Positions 37,701 through 51,012 of a stretch of 64,000 nt of DNA are shown here, in pieces. The notes below the pieces were generated by a model, which was given only the letters and a program-made list of their open reading frames with translations, ran no database searches and was not told the origin of the DNA. A program made the position numbers and the translations under genes. How positions within the stretch are numbered: the stretch's first letter is position 1; each line of letters begins with the position of its first letter. Source of the stretch: Rhytidiadelphus loreus (lineage: Eukaryota; Streptophyta; Bryopsida; Hypnales; Hylocomiaceae); NCBI GenBank assembly GCA_947034895.1, contig OX344763.1, forward strand, positions 69,583,093-69,647,092, given 5' to 3'.

Positions 37701-38093
37701 AAACGTGCATATTGTTTTGAATGCATGAGTTTAGGAATGAATGCAACTTGCACAAACATGTTTTACCATCTTCTTTACGTGAATTCTCGTGACATTATAT
37801 TTTTCTGACAGTCATTAATGTACAGGGCAAGAACGTTGCCTCAATCTTTAGTTTCACGCACAAATTCATTCAAAGTGACCACCCAAACGTGCATATGGTT
37901 TTGCATGCATGGGTTTAGGAATAAATGCAACTTGCACAACCATGTTTTACCATCTTCTTTACGTGAATTTCCGTGACAATATATTTTGTTGGACAGTCAT
38001 TAACGTACAGTGCAAGAACGATGCCCCAATTTTTAGTTTCACGCACAAAATCATTCAAAGTGACCACCCAAACGTGCATATTGTTTTGAATGC
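34767..38093. repeat. N-monomer island with a 12-monomer (2219 bp) unit
   Basis: After a unit with TTAAAGTACAG (34767) and a copy of the 22046-22600 triplet, nearly all units carry N features or GCCCCAATT. The order CCGTCATC unit (35321), S unit (35506), ATGGG unit (35690) recurs at 37540, 37725 and 37909, an offset of 2219 bp. ATGGG units also lie at 36800, giving spacings of 1110 and 1109 bp. Units at 36430 and 36985 carry the CATCTTTTCG form that returns at 50458 and beyond, linking this island to the right-hand block. Confidence 0.9.
35136..35320. repeat. Reference N-class monomer (185 bp)
   Basis: N monomers are set apart by GACAATATA instead of GACATTATA, TTGTTGGACAG, TACAGTGCAAG instead of TACAGGGCAAG, and ACGATGCCCC instead of ACGTTGCCTC. 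They form an island at about 35-38 kb and are frequent from 43.8 kb to the end. They are nearly absent between 2.7 and 22 kb. The diagnostic changes are spread over the middle third of the unit and travel together, so N is a real subfamily and not scattered mutation. Confidence 0.93.
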
Positions 38094-41000
38094 ATGAGTT
38101 TAGGAATAAATGCAACTTGCACAAACATGTTTTACCATCTTCTTTACGTGAATTTCCGGGACATTATATTTTGTCGGACAGTCATTAACGTACAGGGCAA
38201 GAACGTTGCCTCAATTTTTAGTTTCACCCACAAAATCATTCAAAGTGACCACCCAAACGTGCATATTGTTTTGAATGCATGAGTTTAGGAAAAAATGCAA
38301 CTTGCACAAACATGTTTCACCATCTTCTTTACGTGAATTCTCGTGACATTATATTTTTCTGACAGTCATTAATGTACAGGGCAAGAACGTTGCCTCAATC
38401 TTTAGTTTCACGCACAAAATCATTCAAAGTGACCACCCAAACATGCATATTGTTTTGAATGCATGAGTTTAGGAATATATGCAACATGCACAAACATGTT
38501 TTACCATCATCTTTACGTGAATTTTCGTGACATTATATTTTGTCGGACAGTCATTAACGTACAGGGCAAGAACGTTGCCCCAATTTTTAGTTTCACGCAC
38601 AAAATCATTCAAAGTGACCACCCAAACCTGCATATCCTTTTGCATGCATGACTTTAGGAATACATGCAACTTGCACAAACATGTTTTACCATCATCTTTA
38701 CGTGAATTTTCGTGACATTATATTTTGTCGGACAGTCATTAACGTACAGGGCAAGAACGTTGCCCCAATTTTTAGTTTCACGCACAAAATCATTCAAAGT
38801 GACCACCCAAACGTGCATATTGTTTTGAATGCATGAGTTTAGGAATGAATGCAACTTGCACAAACATGTTTTACCATCTTCTTTACGTGAATTCTCGTGA
38901 CATTATATTTTTCTGACAGTCATTAATGTACAGGGCAAGAATGTTGCCTCAATTTTTAGTTTCACGCACAAAATCATTCAAAGTGACCACCGAAACGTGC
39001 ATATTGTTTTGAATGCATGAGTTTAGGAATAAATGCAACTTGCACAAACATGTTTTACCATCTTCTTTACGTGAATTCTCGTGACATTATATTTTTCTGA
39101 CAGTCATTAATGTACAAGGCAAGAACGTTGCCTCAATTTTTAGTTTCACGCACAAAATCATTCAAAGTGACCACCCAAACGTGCATATTGTTTTGAATGC
39201 ATGAGTTTAGGAATAAATGCAACTTGCACAAACATGTTTTACCATCTTCTTTACGTGAATTCTCGTGACATTATATTTTGTTGGACAGTCATTAATGTAC
39301 AGGGCAAGAACGTTGCCTCAATTTTTAGTTTCACGCACAAAATCATTCAAAGTGACCACCCAAACGTGCATATTGTTTTGAATGCATGAGTTTAGGAATA
39401 AATGCAACTTGCACAAACATGTTTTACCATCTTCTTTACGTGAATTTCCGTGACATTATATTTTGTTGGACAGTCAGTAACGTACAGGGCAAGAACGATG
39501 CCCCAATTTTTAGTTTCACGCACAAAATCATTCAAAGTGACCACCCAAACGTGCATATTGTTTTGAATGCATGAGTTTAGGAATAAATGCAAGTTGCACA
39601 AACATGTTTCACCATCTTCTTTACGTGAATTCTCGTGACATTATATTTTTCTGACAGTCATTAATGTACAGGGCAAGAACGTTGCCTCAATTTTTAGTTT
39701 CACGCACAAAATCATTCAAAGTGACCACCGAAACGTGCATATTGTTTTGAATGCATGAGTTTAGGAATAAATTCAACTTGCACAAACATGTTTTACCATC
39801 TTCTTTACGTGAATTTCCGTGACAATATATTTTGTCGGACAGTCATTAACGTACAGTGCATGAAACGATGCCCCAATTTTTAGTTTCACGCACAAAATCA
39901 TTCAAAGTGACCACCCAAACGTGCATATCCTTTTGCATGCATGAGTTTAGGAATAAATGCAACTTGCACAAACATGTTTTACCATCTTCTTTACGTGAAT
40001 TCTCGTGACATTATATTTTGTCGGACAGTCATTAACGTACAGGGCAAGAACGTTGCCTCAATTTTTAGTTTCACGCACAAAATCATTCAAAGTGACCACC
40101 CAAACGTGCATATCCTTTTGCATGCATGAGTTTAGGAATACATGCAACTTGCACAAACATGTTTTACCATCTTCTTTACGTGAATTTCCGTGACATTATA
40201 TTCTGTCGGACAGTCATTAACGTACAGGGCAAGAACGTTGCCTCAATTTTTGATTTCACGCACAAAATCATTCAAAGTGACCACCCAAACGTGCATATTG
40301 TTTTGAATGCATGAGTTTAGGAATAAATGCAACTTGCACAAACATGTTTTACCATCTTCTTTACGTGAATTCTCGTGACATTATATTTTTCTGACAGTCA
40401 CTAATGTACAGGTCAAGAACGTTGCCTCAATCTTTAGTTTCACGCACAAAATCATTCAAAGTGACCACCCAAACGTGCATATCCTTTTGCATGCATGAGT
40501 TTAGGAATACATGCAACTTGTACAAACATGATTTACCATCTTCTTTACGTGAATTTCCGTGACATTATATTCTGTCGGACAGTCATTAACGTACAGGGCA
40601 AGAACGTTGCCTCAATTTTTGATTTCACGCACAAAATCATTCAAAGTGACCACCCAAACGTGCATATTGTTTTGAATGCATGAGTTTAGGAATAAATGCA
40701 ACTTGCACAAACATGTTTTACCATCTTCTTTACGTGAATTCTCGTGACATTATATTTTTCTGACAGTCACTAATGTACAGGTCAAGAACGTTGCCTCAAT
40801 CTTTAGTTTCACGCACAAAATCATTCAAAGTGACCACCCAAACCTGCATATCCTTTTGCATGCATGACTTTAGGAATACATGCAACTTGCACAAATATGT
40901 TCTACCATCATCTTTACGTGAATTTCCGTGACATTATATTTTGTCGGACAGTCATTAACGTACAGGGCAAGAACGTTGCCTCAATTTTTAGTTTCACGCA

Positions 41001-43813
41001 CAAAATCATTCAAAGTGACCACCCAAACCTGCATATCCTTTTGCATGCATGACTTTAGGAATACATGCAACTTGCACAAACATGTTTTACCATCATCTTT
41101 ACGTGAATTTCCGTGACATTATATTTTGTCGGACAGTCATTAACGTACAGGGCAAGAATGTTGCCTCAATTTTTAGTTTCACGCACAAAATCATTCAAAG
41201 TGACCACCCAAACGTGCATATCCTTTTGCATGCATGAGTTTAGGAATAAATGCAACTTGCACAAACATGTTTTACCATCTTCTTTACGTGAATTCTGGTG
41301 ACATTATATTTTTCTGACAGTCATTAATGTACAGGGCAAGAACGTTGCCTCAATTTTTAGTTTCACGCACAAAATCATTCAAAGTGACCACCCAAACGTG
41401 CATATTGTTTTAAATGCATGAGTTTAGGAATAAATGCAACTTGCACAAACATGTTTTACTATCTTCTTTACGTGAATTTTCGTGACATTATATTTTGTTG
41501 GACAGTCATTAACGTACAGGGCAAGAATGTTGCCTCAATTTTTAGTTTCACGCACAAAATCATTCAAAGTGACCACCCAAACGTGCATATCCTTTTGCAT
41601 GCATGAGTTTAGGAATAGATGCAACTTGCACAAACATGTTTTACCATCTTCTTTACGTGAATTCTCGTGACATTATATTTTTCGGACAGTCATTAACGTA
41701 CAGGGCAAGAACGTTGCCTCAATTTTTAGTTTCACGCACTAAATCATTCAAAGTGACCACCCAAACGTGCATATCCTTGTGCATGCATGAGTTTAGGAAT
41801 AAATGCAACTTGCACAAACATGTTTCACCATCTTCGTTACGTGAATTCTCGTGACATTATATTTTTCTGACAGTCATTAATGTACAGGGCAAGAACGTTG
41901 CCTCAATCTTTAGTTTCACGCACAAAATCATTCAAAGTGACCACCCAAACGTGCATATTGTTTTAAATGCATGAGTTTAGGAATAAATGCAACTTGCACA
42001 AACATGTTTTACCATCTTCTTTACGTGAATTTCCGTGACATTATATTTTGTCGGACAGTCATTAACGTACAGGGCAAGAACGTTGCCTCAATTTTTAGTT
42101 TCACGCACAAAATCATTCAAAGTGACCACCCAAACGTGCATATTGTTTTAAATGCATGAGTTTAGGAAGAAATGCAACTTGCACAAACATGTTTTACCAT
42201 CATCTTCACGTGAATTTTCGTGATATTATATTTTGTCGGACAGTCATTAACGTACAGGGCAAAAACGTTGCCTCAATTTTTAGTTTCACCCACAAAATCA
42301 TTCAAAGTGACCACCCAAACGTGCATATCCTTTTGCATGCATGAGTTTAGGAATAAATGCAACTTGCACAAACATGTTTTACCATCTTCTTTACGTGAAT
42401 TCTCGTGACATTATATTTTTCTGACAGTCATTAATGTACAAGGCAAGAACGTTGCCTCAATTTTTAGTTTCACCCACAAAATCATTCAAAGTGACCACAC
42501 CAAATGTGCATATTGTTTAGAATGCATGAGTTTAGGAAGAAATGCAACTTGCACAAACATGTTTCACCATCTTCTTTACATGAATTCTGGTGACATTATA
42601 TTTTTCTGACAATCATTAACGTACAGGGCAAGAACGTTGCCTCAATTTTTAGTTTCACGCACAAAATCATTCAAAGTGACCACCCAAACGTGCATATTGT
42701 TTTGAATGCATGAGTTTAGGAATAAATGCAAGTTGTACAAACATGTTTCACCATCTTCTTTACGTGAATTCTCGTGACATTATATTTTTCTGACAGTCAT
42801 TAATGTACAAGGCAAGAACGTTGCCTCAATTTTTAGTTTCACCCACAAAATCATTCAAAGTGACCACCCAAACGTGCATATCCTTTTGCATGCATGAATT
42901 TAGGAATAAATGCAACTTGCACAAACATGTTTTACCATCTTCTTTACGTGAATTCTCGTGACATTATATTTGTCTGACAGTCATTAATGTACAGGGCAAG
43001 AACGTTGCCTCAATTTTTAGTTTCAGCCACAAAATCATTCAAAGTGACCACCCAAACGTGCATATCCTTTTGCATGCATGAATTTAGGAATAAATGCAAC
43101 TTGCACAAACATGTTTTACCATCTTCTTTACGTGAATTCTCGTGACATTATATTTGTCTGACAGTCATTAATGTACAAGGCAAGAACGTTGCCTCAATTT
43201 TTAGTTTCACCCACAAAATCATTCAAAGTGACCACCCAAACGTGCATATCCTTTTGCATGCATGAATTTAGGAATAAATGCAACTTGCACAAACATGTTT
43301 TACCATCTTCTTTACGTGAATTCTCGTGACATTATATTTGTCTGACAGTCATTAATGTACAGGGCAAGAACGTTGCCTCAATTTTTAGTTTCACGCACAA
43401 AATCATTCAAAGTGACCACCCAAACCTGCATATCCTTTTGCATGCATGAGTTTAGGAATAAATGCAACTTGCACAAACATGTTTTACCATCTTCTTTACA
43501 TGAATTCTCGTGACATTATATTTTTCTGACAGTCATTAACGTATAGGGCAAGAACGTTGCCTCAATTTTTAGTTTCACGCACAAAATCATTCAAAGTGAC
43601 CACCCAAACGTGCATATTGTTTTGAATGCATGAGTTTACGAATAAATGAAACTTGCACAAACATGTTTTAGCATCTTCTTTACGTGAATTCTCGTGACAT
43701 TATATTTTTCTGACAGTCATTAATGTACAAGGCAAGAACGTTGCCTCAATTTTTAGTTTCACCCACAAAATCATTCAAAGTGACCACCCAAACGTGCATA
43801 TCCTTTTGCATGC
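38094..43813. repeat. Mixed block related to the left edge of the window
   Basis: L, S, F-like, T and N units alternate. Units 39386-39940 match 2129-2683 (offset 37257). Units 41418-42709 match 286-1576 (offset 41132, then 41133 after the one-base deletion in the left copy). Two units around 40.4 and 40.77 kb share CACTAATGTACAGGTC with the unit at 102. Three successive units at 42894, 43078 and 43262 start with ATGAATTTAGG and carry TTTGTCTG, a local triplication. Confidence 0.87.
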
Positions 43814-44738
43814 ATGAGTTTAGGAATAAATGCAACTTGCACAAACATGTTTTACCATCTTCTTTACGTGAATTTCCGTGACAATATATTTTGTTGGACA
43901 GTCATTAACGTACAGTGCAAGAACGATGCCCCAATTTTTAGTTTCACGCACAAAATCATTCAAAGTGACCACCCAAACGTGCATATTGTTTTGAATGCAT
44001 GAGTTTAGGAATAAATGCAACTTGCACAAACATGTTTTACCATGATCTTTACGTGAATTTTCGTGACATTATATTTTGTCGGACAGTCATTAACGTACAG
44101 GGCAAAAACGTTGCCCCAATTTTAAGTTTCACGCACAAAATCATTCAAAGTGACCACCCAAACGTGCATATCCTTTTGCATGCATGAGTTTAAGAATAAA
44201 TGCAACTTGCACAAACATGTTTTACCATCTTCTTTACGTGAATTTCCGTGACAATATATTTTGTTGGACAGTCATTAACGTACAGTGCAAGAACGATGCC
44301 CCAATTTTTAGTTTCACGCACAAAATCATTCAAAGTGACCACCCAAACGTGCATATTGTTTTGAATGCATGAGTTTAGGAATAAATGCAACTTGCACAAA
44401 CATGTTTTACCATCATCTTTACGTGAATTTTCGTGACATTATATTTTGTCGGACAGTCATTAACGTACAGGGCAAAAACGTTGCCCCAATTTTAAGTTTC
44501 ACGCACAAAATCATTCAAAGTGACCACCCAAACGTGCATATCCTTTTGCATGCATGAGTTTAGGAATAAATGCAACTTGCACAAACATGTTTTACCATCT
44601 TCTTTACGTGAATTTCCGTGACAATATATTTTGTTGGACAGTCATTAACGTACAGTGCAAGAACGATGCCCCAATTTTTAGTTTCACGCACAAAATCATT
44701 CAAAGTGACCACCCAAACGTGCATATTGTTTTGAATGC
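43814..44738. repeat. Alternating N/L dimer, 370 bp, two and a half copies
   Basis: N units at 43814, 44184 and 44554 alternate with L units at 43999 and 44369 that share CCCCAATTTTAAG and AAAACGTTGCC. Each dimer is 370 bp. The L form with AATTTTAAG recurs at 48245 and 51382, next to an N unit that starts GAGTTTAAGAAT as at 44184. Confidence 0.9.
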
Positions 44739-47700
44739 ATGAGTTTAGGAATAAATGCAACTTGCACAAACATGTTTTACCATCTTCTTTACGTGAATTT
44801 CCGGGACATTATATTTTTCTGACAGTCATTAACGTACAGTGCAAGAATGTTGCCTCAATTTTTAGTTTCACGCACAAAATCATTCAAAGTGACCACCCAA
44901 ACGTGCATATCCTTTTGCATGCATGAGTTTAGGAATAAATGCAAGTTGCACAAACATGTTTCACCATCTTCTTTACGTGAATTCTCGTGACATTATATTT
45001 TTCTGACAGTCATTAATGTACAGGGCAAGAACGTTGCCTCAATTTTTAGTTTCACGCACAAAATCATTCAAAGTGACCACCCAAACCTGCATATTGTTTT
45101 GAATGCATGAGTTTAGGAATAAATGCAACTTGCACAAACATGTTTCACCATCTTCTTTACGTGAATTCTCGTGACATTATATTTTGTCGGACAGTCATTA
45201 ATGTACAGGGCAAGAACGTTGCCTCAATTTTTAGTTTCACGCACAAAATCATTCAAAGTGACCACCCAAACGTGCATATCCTTTTGCATGCATGAGTTTA
45301 GGAATATATGCAACTTGCACAAACATGTTTTACCATCTTCTTTACGTGAATTCTCGTGACATTATATTTTGCTGACAGTCATTAAAGTACAGGGCAAGAA
45401 CGTTGCCTCAATTTTTAGTTTCACGCACAAAATCATTCAAAGTGACCACCCAAACGTGCATATTGTTTTGAATGCATGAGTTTAGGAATAAATGCAACTT
45501 GCACAAACATGTTTCACCATCTTCTTTACGTGAATTCTCGTGACATTATATTTTTCTGACAGTCATTAATGTACAGGGCAAGAACGTTGCCTCAATTTTT
45601 AGTTTCACGCACAAATTCATTCAAAGTGACCACCCAAACGTGCATATTGTTTTGAATGCATGAGTTTAGGAAGAAATGCAACTTGCACAAATATGTTTTA
45701 CCATCTTCTTTACGTGAACTTCCGTGACAATATATTTTGTTGGACAGTCATTAACGTACAGTGCAAAAACGATGCCCCAATTTTTAGTTTCACGCACAAA
45801 ATCATTCAAAGTGACCACCCAAACGTGCATATTGTTTTGAATGCATGAGTTTAGGAATAAATGCAACTTGCACAAATATGTTTTAGCATCTTCTTTACGT
45901 GAATTCTCGTGACATTATATTTTTCTGACAGTCATTAATGTACAGGGCAAGAACGTTGCCTCAATTTTTAGTTTCACCCACAAAATCATTCAAAGTGACC
46001 ACCCAAACGTGCATATTGTTTTGAATGCATGAGTTTAGGAATAAATGCAACTTGCACAAACATGTTTTAGCATCTTCTTTACGTGAATTCTTGTGACATT
46101 ATATTTTTCTGACAGTCATTAATGTACAGGGCAAGAACGTTGCCTCAATTTTTAGTTTCACGCACAAAATCATTCAAAGTGACCACCCAAACGTGCATAT
46201 CCTTTTGCATGCATGAGTTTAGGAATAAATGCAACTTGCACAAACATGTTTCACCATCTTCTTTACGTGAATTTTCGTGACATTATATTTTTCTGACAGT
46301 CATTAATGTACAGGGCAAGAACGTTGCCTCAATCTTTAGTTTCACGCACAAAATCATTCAAAGTGACCACCCAAACGTGCATATTGTTTTGAATGCATGA
46401 GTTTAGGAATAAATGCAACTTGCACAAACATGTTTTAGCATCTTCTTTACGTGAATTCTCGTGACATTATATTTTTCTGACAGTCATTAATGTACAGGGC
46501 AAGAACGTTGCCTCAATTTTTAGTTTCACCCACAAAATCATTCAAAGTGACCACCCAAACGTGCATATTGTTTTGAATGCATGAGTTTAGGAATAAATGC
46601 AACTTGCACAAACATGTTTTACCATCTTCTTTACGTGAATTTCCGTGACATTATATTTCGTCGGACAGTCATTAACGTACAGGGCAAGAACGTTGCCTCA
46701 ATTTTTCGTTTCACGCACAAAATCATTCAAAGTGACCACCCAAACCTGCATATCCTTTTGCATGCATGAGTTTAGGAATAAATGCAACTTGCACAAACAT
46801 GTTTTACCATCTTCTTTACGTGAATTTCCGTGACATTATATTTCGTCGGGCAGTCATTAACGTACAGGGCAAGAACGTTGCCTCAATTTTTAGTTTCACG
46901 CACAAAATCATTCAAAGTGACCACCCAAACGTGCATATCCTTTTGCATGCATGAGTTTAGGAATAAATGCAACTTGCACAAACATGTTTTACCATCTTCT
47001 TTACGTGAATTTCCGTGACAATATATTTTGTTGGACAGTCATTAACGTACAGTGCATGAAACGATGCCCCAATTTTTAGTTTCACGCACAAAATCATTCA
47101 AAGTGACCACCGAAACGTGCATATTGTTTTGAATGCATGAGTTTAGGAATAAATGCAAGTTGCACAAACATGTTTCACCATCTTCTTTACGTGAATTCTC
47201 GTGACATTATATTTTTCTGACAGTCATTAATGTACAGGGCAAGAACGTTGCCTCAATTTTTAGTTTCACGCACAAAATCATTCAAAGTGACCACCCAAAC
47301 GTGCATATTGTTTTGAATGCATGAGTTTAGGAATAAATTCAACTTGCACAAACATGTTTTACCATCTTCTTTACGTGAATTTCCGTGACAATATATTTTG
47401 TTGGACAGTCATTAACGTACAGTGCATGAAACGATGCCCCAATTTTTAGTTTCACGCACAAAATCATTCAAAGTGACCACCCAAACGTGCATATTGTTTT
47501 GAATGCATGAGTTTAGGAATAAATGCAACTTGCACAAACATGTTTCACCATCTTCTTTACGTGAATTCTCGTGACATTATATTTTTCTGACAGTCATTAA
47601 TGTAGAGGGCAAGAACGTTGCCTCAATTTTTAGTTTCACCCACAAAATCATTCAAAGTGACCACCCAAACGTGCATATCCTTGTGCATGCATGACTTTAG

Positions 47701-47875
47701 GAATAAATGCAACTTGCACAAACATGTTTTACCATCTTCTTTACGTGAATTTCCGTGACATTATATTTTGTCGGACAGTCATTAACGTACAGGGCAAGAA
47801 CGTTGCCCCAATTTTTCGTTTCACGCACAAAATCATTCAAAGTGACCACCCAAACGTGCATATCCTTTTGCATGC
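44739..47875. repeat. Mosaic S/N/R block before the 3137 bp duplication
   Basis: The unit at 44739 has AATTTCCGGGAC, the S-type TTTTTCTGACAG and the N-type TACAGTGCAAG in one monomer, so it is a hybrid. Its copies lie at 48615 and 51752. The unit at 45660 (GGAAGAAATGC) is an N form repeated at 49353, 52490 and 57842. R units with TTTCGTCGG appear at 46581 and 46766. N+ units appear around 47.05 and 47.43 kb. Units 47321-47875 match 62092-62646 at an offset of 14771 bp. Confidence 0.86.
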
Positions 47876-50800
47876 ATGAGTTTAGGAATAAATGCAACTT
47901 GCACAAACATGTTTTACCATCTTCTTTACGTGAATTTCCGTGACAATATATTTTGTTGGACAGTCATTAACGTACAGTGCAAGAACGATGCCCCAATTTT
48001 TAGTTTCACGCACAAAATCATTCAAAGTGACCACCCAAACGTGCATATTGTTTTGAATGCATGAGTTTAGGAATAAATGCAACTTGCACAAACATGTTTT
48101 AGCATCTTCTTTACGTGAATTCTCGTGACATTATATTTTTCTGACAGTCATTAATGTAGAGGGCAAGAACGTTGCCTCAATTTTTAGTTTCACCCACAAA
48201 ATCATTCAAAGTGACCACCCAAACGTGCATATCCTTGTGCATGCATGACTTTAGGAATAAATGCAACTTGCACAAACATGTTTTACCATCTTCTTTACGT
48301 GAATTTCCGTGACATTATATTTTGTCGGACAGTCATTAACGTACAGGGCAAAAACGTTGCCCCAATTTTAAGTTTCACGCACAAAATCATTCAAAGTGAC
48401 CACCCAAACGTGCATATCCTTTTGCATGCATGAGTTTAAGAATAAATGCAACTTGCACAAACATGTTTTACCATCTTCTTTACGTGAATTTCCGTGACAA
48501 TATATTTTGTTGGACAGTCATTAACGTACAGTGCAAGAACGATGCCCCAATTTTTAGTTTCACACACAAAATCATTCAAAGTGACCACCCAAACGTGCAT
48601 ATTGTTTTGAATGCATGAGTTTAGGAATAAATGCAACTTGCACAAACATGTTTTACCATCTTCTTTACGTGAATTTCCGGGACATTATATTTTTCTGACA
48701 GTCATTAACGTACAGTGCAAGAATGTTGCCTCAATTTTTAGTTTCACGCACAAAATCATTCAAAGTGACCACCCAAACGTGCATATCCTTTTGCATGCAT
48801 GAGTTTAGGAAGAAATGCAACTTGCACAAACATGTTTCACCATCTTCTTTACGTGAATTCTCGTGACATTATATTTTTCTGACAGTCATTAATGTACAGG
48901 GCAAGAACGTTGCCTCAATTTTTAGTTTCACGCACAAAATCATTCAAAGTGACCACCCAAACCTGCATATTGTTTTGAATGCATGAGTTTAGGAATAAAT
49001 GCAACTTGCACAAACATGTTTTACCATCTTCTTTACGTGAATTTCCGTGACAATATATTTTGTTGGACAGTCATTAACGTACAGTGCATGAAACGATGCC
49101 CCAATTTTTAGTTTCACGCACAAAATCATTCAAAGTGACCACCGAAACGTGCATATTGTTTTGAATGCATGAGTTTAGGAATAAATGCAACTTGCACAAA
49201 CATGTTTCACCATCTTCTTTACGTGAATTCTCGTGACATTATATTTTTCTGACAGTCATTAATGTACAGGGCAAGAACGTTGCCTCAATTTTTAGTTTCA
49301 CGCACAAAATCATTCAAAGTGACCACCCAAACGTGCATATTGTTTTGAATGCATGAGTTTAGGAAGAAATGCAACTTGCACAAACATGTTTTACCATCTT
49401 CTTTACGTGAACTTCCGTGACAATATATTTTGTTGGACAGTCATTAACGTACAGTGCAAAAACGATGCCCCAATTTTTAGTTTCACGCACAAAATCATTC
49501 AAAGTGACCACCCAAACGTGCATATTGTTTTGAATGCATGAGTTTAGGAATAAATGCAACTTGCACAAACATGTTTTAGCATCTTCTTTACGTGAATTCT
49601 CGTGACATTATATTTTTCTGACAGTCATTAATGTACAGGGCAAGAACGTTGCCTCAATTTTTAGTTTCACCCACAAAATCATTCAAAGTGACCACCCAAA
49701 CGTGCATATTGTTTTGAATGCATGAGTTTAGGAATAAATGCAACTTGCACAAACATGTTTTACCATCTTCTTTACGTGAATTCTCGTGACATTATATTTT
49801 TCTGACAGTCATTAATGTACAGGGCAAGAACGTTGCCTCAATTTTTAGTTTCACGCACAAAATCATTCAAAGTGACCACCCAAACGTGCATATCCTTTTG
49901 CATGCATGAGTTTAGGAAGAAATGCAACTTGCACAAACATGTTTCACCATCTTCTTTACGTGAATTTTCGTGACATTATATTTTTCTGACAGTCATTAAT
50001 GTACAGGGCAAGAACGTTGCCTCAATTTTTAGTTTCACCCACAAAATCATTCAAAGTGACCACCCAAACGTGCATATTTTTTTGAATGCATGAGTTTAGG
50101 AATAAATGCAACTTGCACAAACATGTTTCACCATCTTCTTTATGTGAATTCTCGTGACATTATATTTTTCTGACAGTCATTAATGTACAGGGCAAGAACG
50201 TTGCCTCAATTTTTAGTTTCACGCACAAAATCATTCAAAGTGACCACCCAAACGTGCATATTGTTTTGAATGCATGAGTTTAGGAATATATGCAACTTGC
50301 ACAAACATGTTTTACCATCTTCTTTACGTGAATTCTCGTGACATTATATTTTTCTGACAGTCATTAATGTACAGGGCAAGAACGTTGCCTCAATTTTTAG
50401 TTTCACGCACAAAATCATTCAAAGTGACCACCCAAACGTGCATATTGTTTTGAATGCATGAGTTTAGGAATAAATGCAACTTGCACAAACATGTTTTACC
50501 ATCATCTTTTCGTGAATTTCCGTGACAATATACTTTGTTGGACAGTCATTAACGTACAGTGCAAGAACGATGCCCCAATTTTTAGTTTCACACACAAAAT
50601 CATTCAAAGTGACCACCCAAACGTGCATATTGTTTTGAATGCATGAGTTTAGGAATAAATGCAACTTGCACAAACATGTTTTACCATCTTCTTTACGTGA
50701 ATTTCCGTGACAATATATTTTGTTGGACAGTCATTAACGTACAGTGCAAGAACGATGCCCCAATTTTTAGTTTCACGCACAAAATCATTCAAAGTGACCA

Positions 50801-51012
50801 CCCAAACGTGCATATTGTTTTGAATGCATGAGTTTAGGAATAAATGCAACTTGCACAAACATGTTTTACCATCTTCTTTACGTGAATTTCCGTGACATTA
50901 TATTTCGTCGGACAGTCATTAACGTACAGGGCAAGAACGTTGCCTCAATTTTTAGTTTCACGCACAAAATCATTCAAAGTGACCACCCAAACGTGCATAT
51001 CCTTTTGCATGC
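47876..51012. repeat. 17-monomer tandem duplication, copy 1 (3137 bp)
   Basis: Units start at 47876, 48061, 48245, 48430, 48615, 48799, 48983, 49169, 49353, 49538, 49722, 49906, 50090, 50274, 50458, 50643 and 50828. Every one has a counterpart exactly 3137 bp later in the same class order, including the hybrid unit (48615), the N+ unit (48983) and the unit ending in a run of T before TGAATGC (49906). The few differences seen include CACACACAAA in place of CACGCACAAA near 48560 and ACCACCGAAACG in place of ACCACCCAAACG near 49140. Confidence 0.94.
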
